Source: WTAW01 sp050115915 (lineage in GTDB: Bacteria; Acidobacteriota; Aminicenantia; Aminicenantales; Aminicenantaceae). Taken from it: 7,241 nucleotides of DNA. The stretch covers positions 1 through 7,241 of the forward strand of contig JASFPP010000197.1 of assembly GCA_050115915.1 (NCBI GenBank), written 5' to 3'. The notes beneath the pieces were generated by a model. It was given only the letters and a program-made list of their open reading frames with translations, had not been told where the DNA came from and searched no databases. Numbering within the stretch: position 1 is the stretch's first letter; each line of letters starts with the position of its first letter. The translations under genes were made by a program, and so were the position numbers. Below, in pieces: positions 6,505 to 7,241 of the stretch.

Positions 6505-7241
6505 ATGAAAAAACAGCTACTTTTACTTTCGATCCTGCTGGGGGTTATCCTGGCTGCTTCTTGTATCTATTATGTGCCTTACCCGGAAGCCGGCTACCCA
6601 CCACCCGAGGAAGAAGGCTATTATGAAGAGGACTACAGGGACTATCCCTCCCGTATGGATACGGCCTATTTTTTTGACTATCTTTCTCCCTATGGAGCAT
6701 GGATAGATTACCCTGCTTATGGATATGTCTGGGTTCCATACGGAACTAGGTATGGGTGGCGTCCTTATACAAACGGACGTTGGCTCTGGACCAGCCATGG
6801 ATGGACCTGGATCTCACGCTATGAATGGGGATGGGCCCCCTTTCATTATGGCCGTTGGAGTTGGGATGTGTCACTGGGATGGTTTTGGGTACCGGGGCAT
6901 ATCTGGGGTCCTGCCTGGGTGACCTGGAGGAGTGGAGGCGCTTATATAGGATGGGCCCCCCTGCCTCCGGATGTCGAGTTTGTCTTTGGTGTGGGGATTC
7001 GAACACTTCCATATCCTATACCGGATACATTCTGGATTTTTGTTGACGGCCAGCATTTTATGCACTCAGGGATCTACAGCTATGTATTGCCTGTGGAAAG
7101 GAACTACACCATTGTTAGGAATACCATAACAAAGACAAACCTGTTAGATCGTAATCGAGTGATCATTAACGAGGGAATTGATGTTGAAACTGTGAATCGG
7201 TTGACAAAAACGAAGATCTCCAAGTATGAGGTCCTTGATTC
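6505..7241 (+). CDS. Trp/Tyr-rich DUF6600-type lipoprotein (incomplete at window end)
   Basis: The gene runs off the window after 245 codons with no stop. Residues 1-20 form a lipoprotein signal: MKK, a hydrophobic core, and AASC with Cys20 as the lipidated residue. Isoleucine follows at +2, so export to the outer membrane is likely in a diderm cell. An acidic Pro/Tyr-rich linker covers about 22-55. Residues 58-155 carry an aromatic repeat with spaced units such as SPYGAW, YGYVWVPYG, GWRPY, GRWLW, EWGWAPFHYGRW, GWFWVPG, WGPAWVTWR and IGWAPLPP; I count 17 Trp in this stretch. This is the pattern of DUF6600 (YXWGXW-type) proteins, whose molecular function is unknown to me. After about 165 it turns into an ordinary beta-like and then polar sequence. 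ATG 6505 follows TGGAG at 6 bases. It has no evident tie to arginine metabolism and probably its own promoter. Confidence 0.85.
   Translation, partial: MKKQLLLLSILLGVILAASCIYYVPYPEAGYPPPEEEGYYEEDYRDYPSRMDTAYFFDYLSPYGAWIDYPAYGYVWVPYGTRYGWRPYTNGRWLWTSHGWTWISRYEWGWAPFHYGRWSWDVSLGWFWVPGHIWGPAWVTWRSGGAYIGWAPLPPDVEFVFGVGIRTLPYPIPDTFWIFVDGQHFMHSGIYSYVLPVERNYTIVRNTITKTNLLDRNRVIINEGIDVETVNRLTKTKISKYEVLD

Overview
This window reads as a bacterial chromosome segment of moderate GC with compact genes and mostly clear Shine-Dalgarno sites. A signal-peptide lipoprotein at the right edge and a candidate sigma-54 promoter in front of it suggest a Gram-negative or diderm lineage. The arginine/ornithine gene content is compatible with an anaerobe, for example Desulfobacterota- or Aminicenantes-like. 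The lineage is an inference only, because no marker gene is present.

Layout: (1) bases 1-124 hold a G-rich tract and no recognisable gene; (2) 125-811 (+) is an orotate phosphoribosyltransferase, pyrE; (3) convergent to it, on the minus strand, a two-gene operon runs from a homologue of cyclic 2,3-diphosphoglycerate synthetase (3175-1868) into ornithine carbamoyltransferase (1860-859), with 7 bases between the genes; (4) upstream of that operon, also on the minus strand, is an arginine:glycine-type amidinotransferase (4633-3473); (5) divergent from it, on the plus strand, are tRNA-Ser(GGA) (4932-5022) and ornithine delta-aminotransferase rocD (5118-6323); (6) 6505 to the window end (+) is an incomplete Trp/Tyr-rich lipoprotein of the DUF6600 type.

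The metabolic theme is ornithine. The amidinotransferase should release ornithine from arginine while passing the amidino group to an acceptor (glycine in the classical enzyme). RocD would turn ornithine into glutamate semialdehyde. Ornithine carbamoyltransferase links ornithine, citrulline and carbamoyl phosphate, and carbamoyl phosphate is also the entry metabolite for the pyrimidine pathway served by PyrE. No arginine deiminase, carbamate kinase, argininosuccinate gene or guanidinoacetate-using gene lies in the window, so the end of the route is unseen. The least explained partner is the cyclic-diphosphoglycerate-synthetase-like P-loop protein, whose gene is tightly coupled to the carbamoyltransferase gene.

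Regulation visible in the sequence: near-consensus sigma-70 promoters for the amidinotransferase (4781-4809, minus) and for the two-gene operon (3410-3438, minus). The second is followed within its leader by a terminator-like hairpin (3320-3345), which gives an attenuator-like arrangement. A sigma-54-like -24/-12 element (6464-6479) sits directly before the lipoprotein gene.
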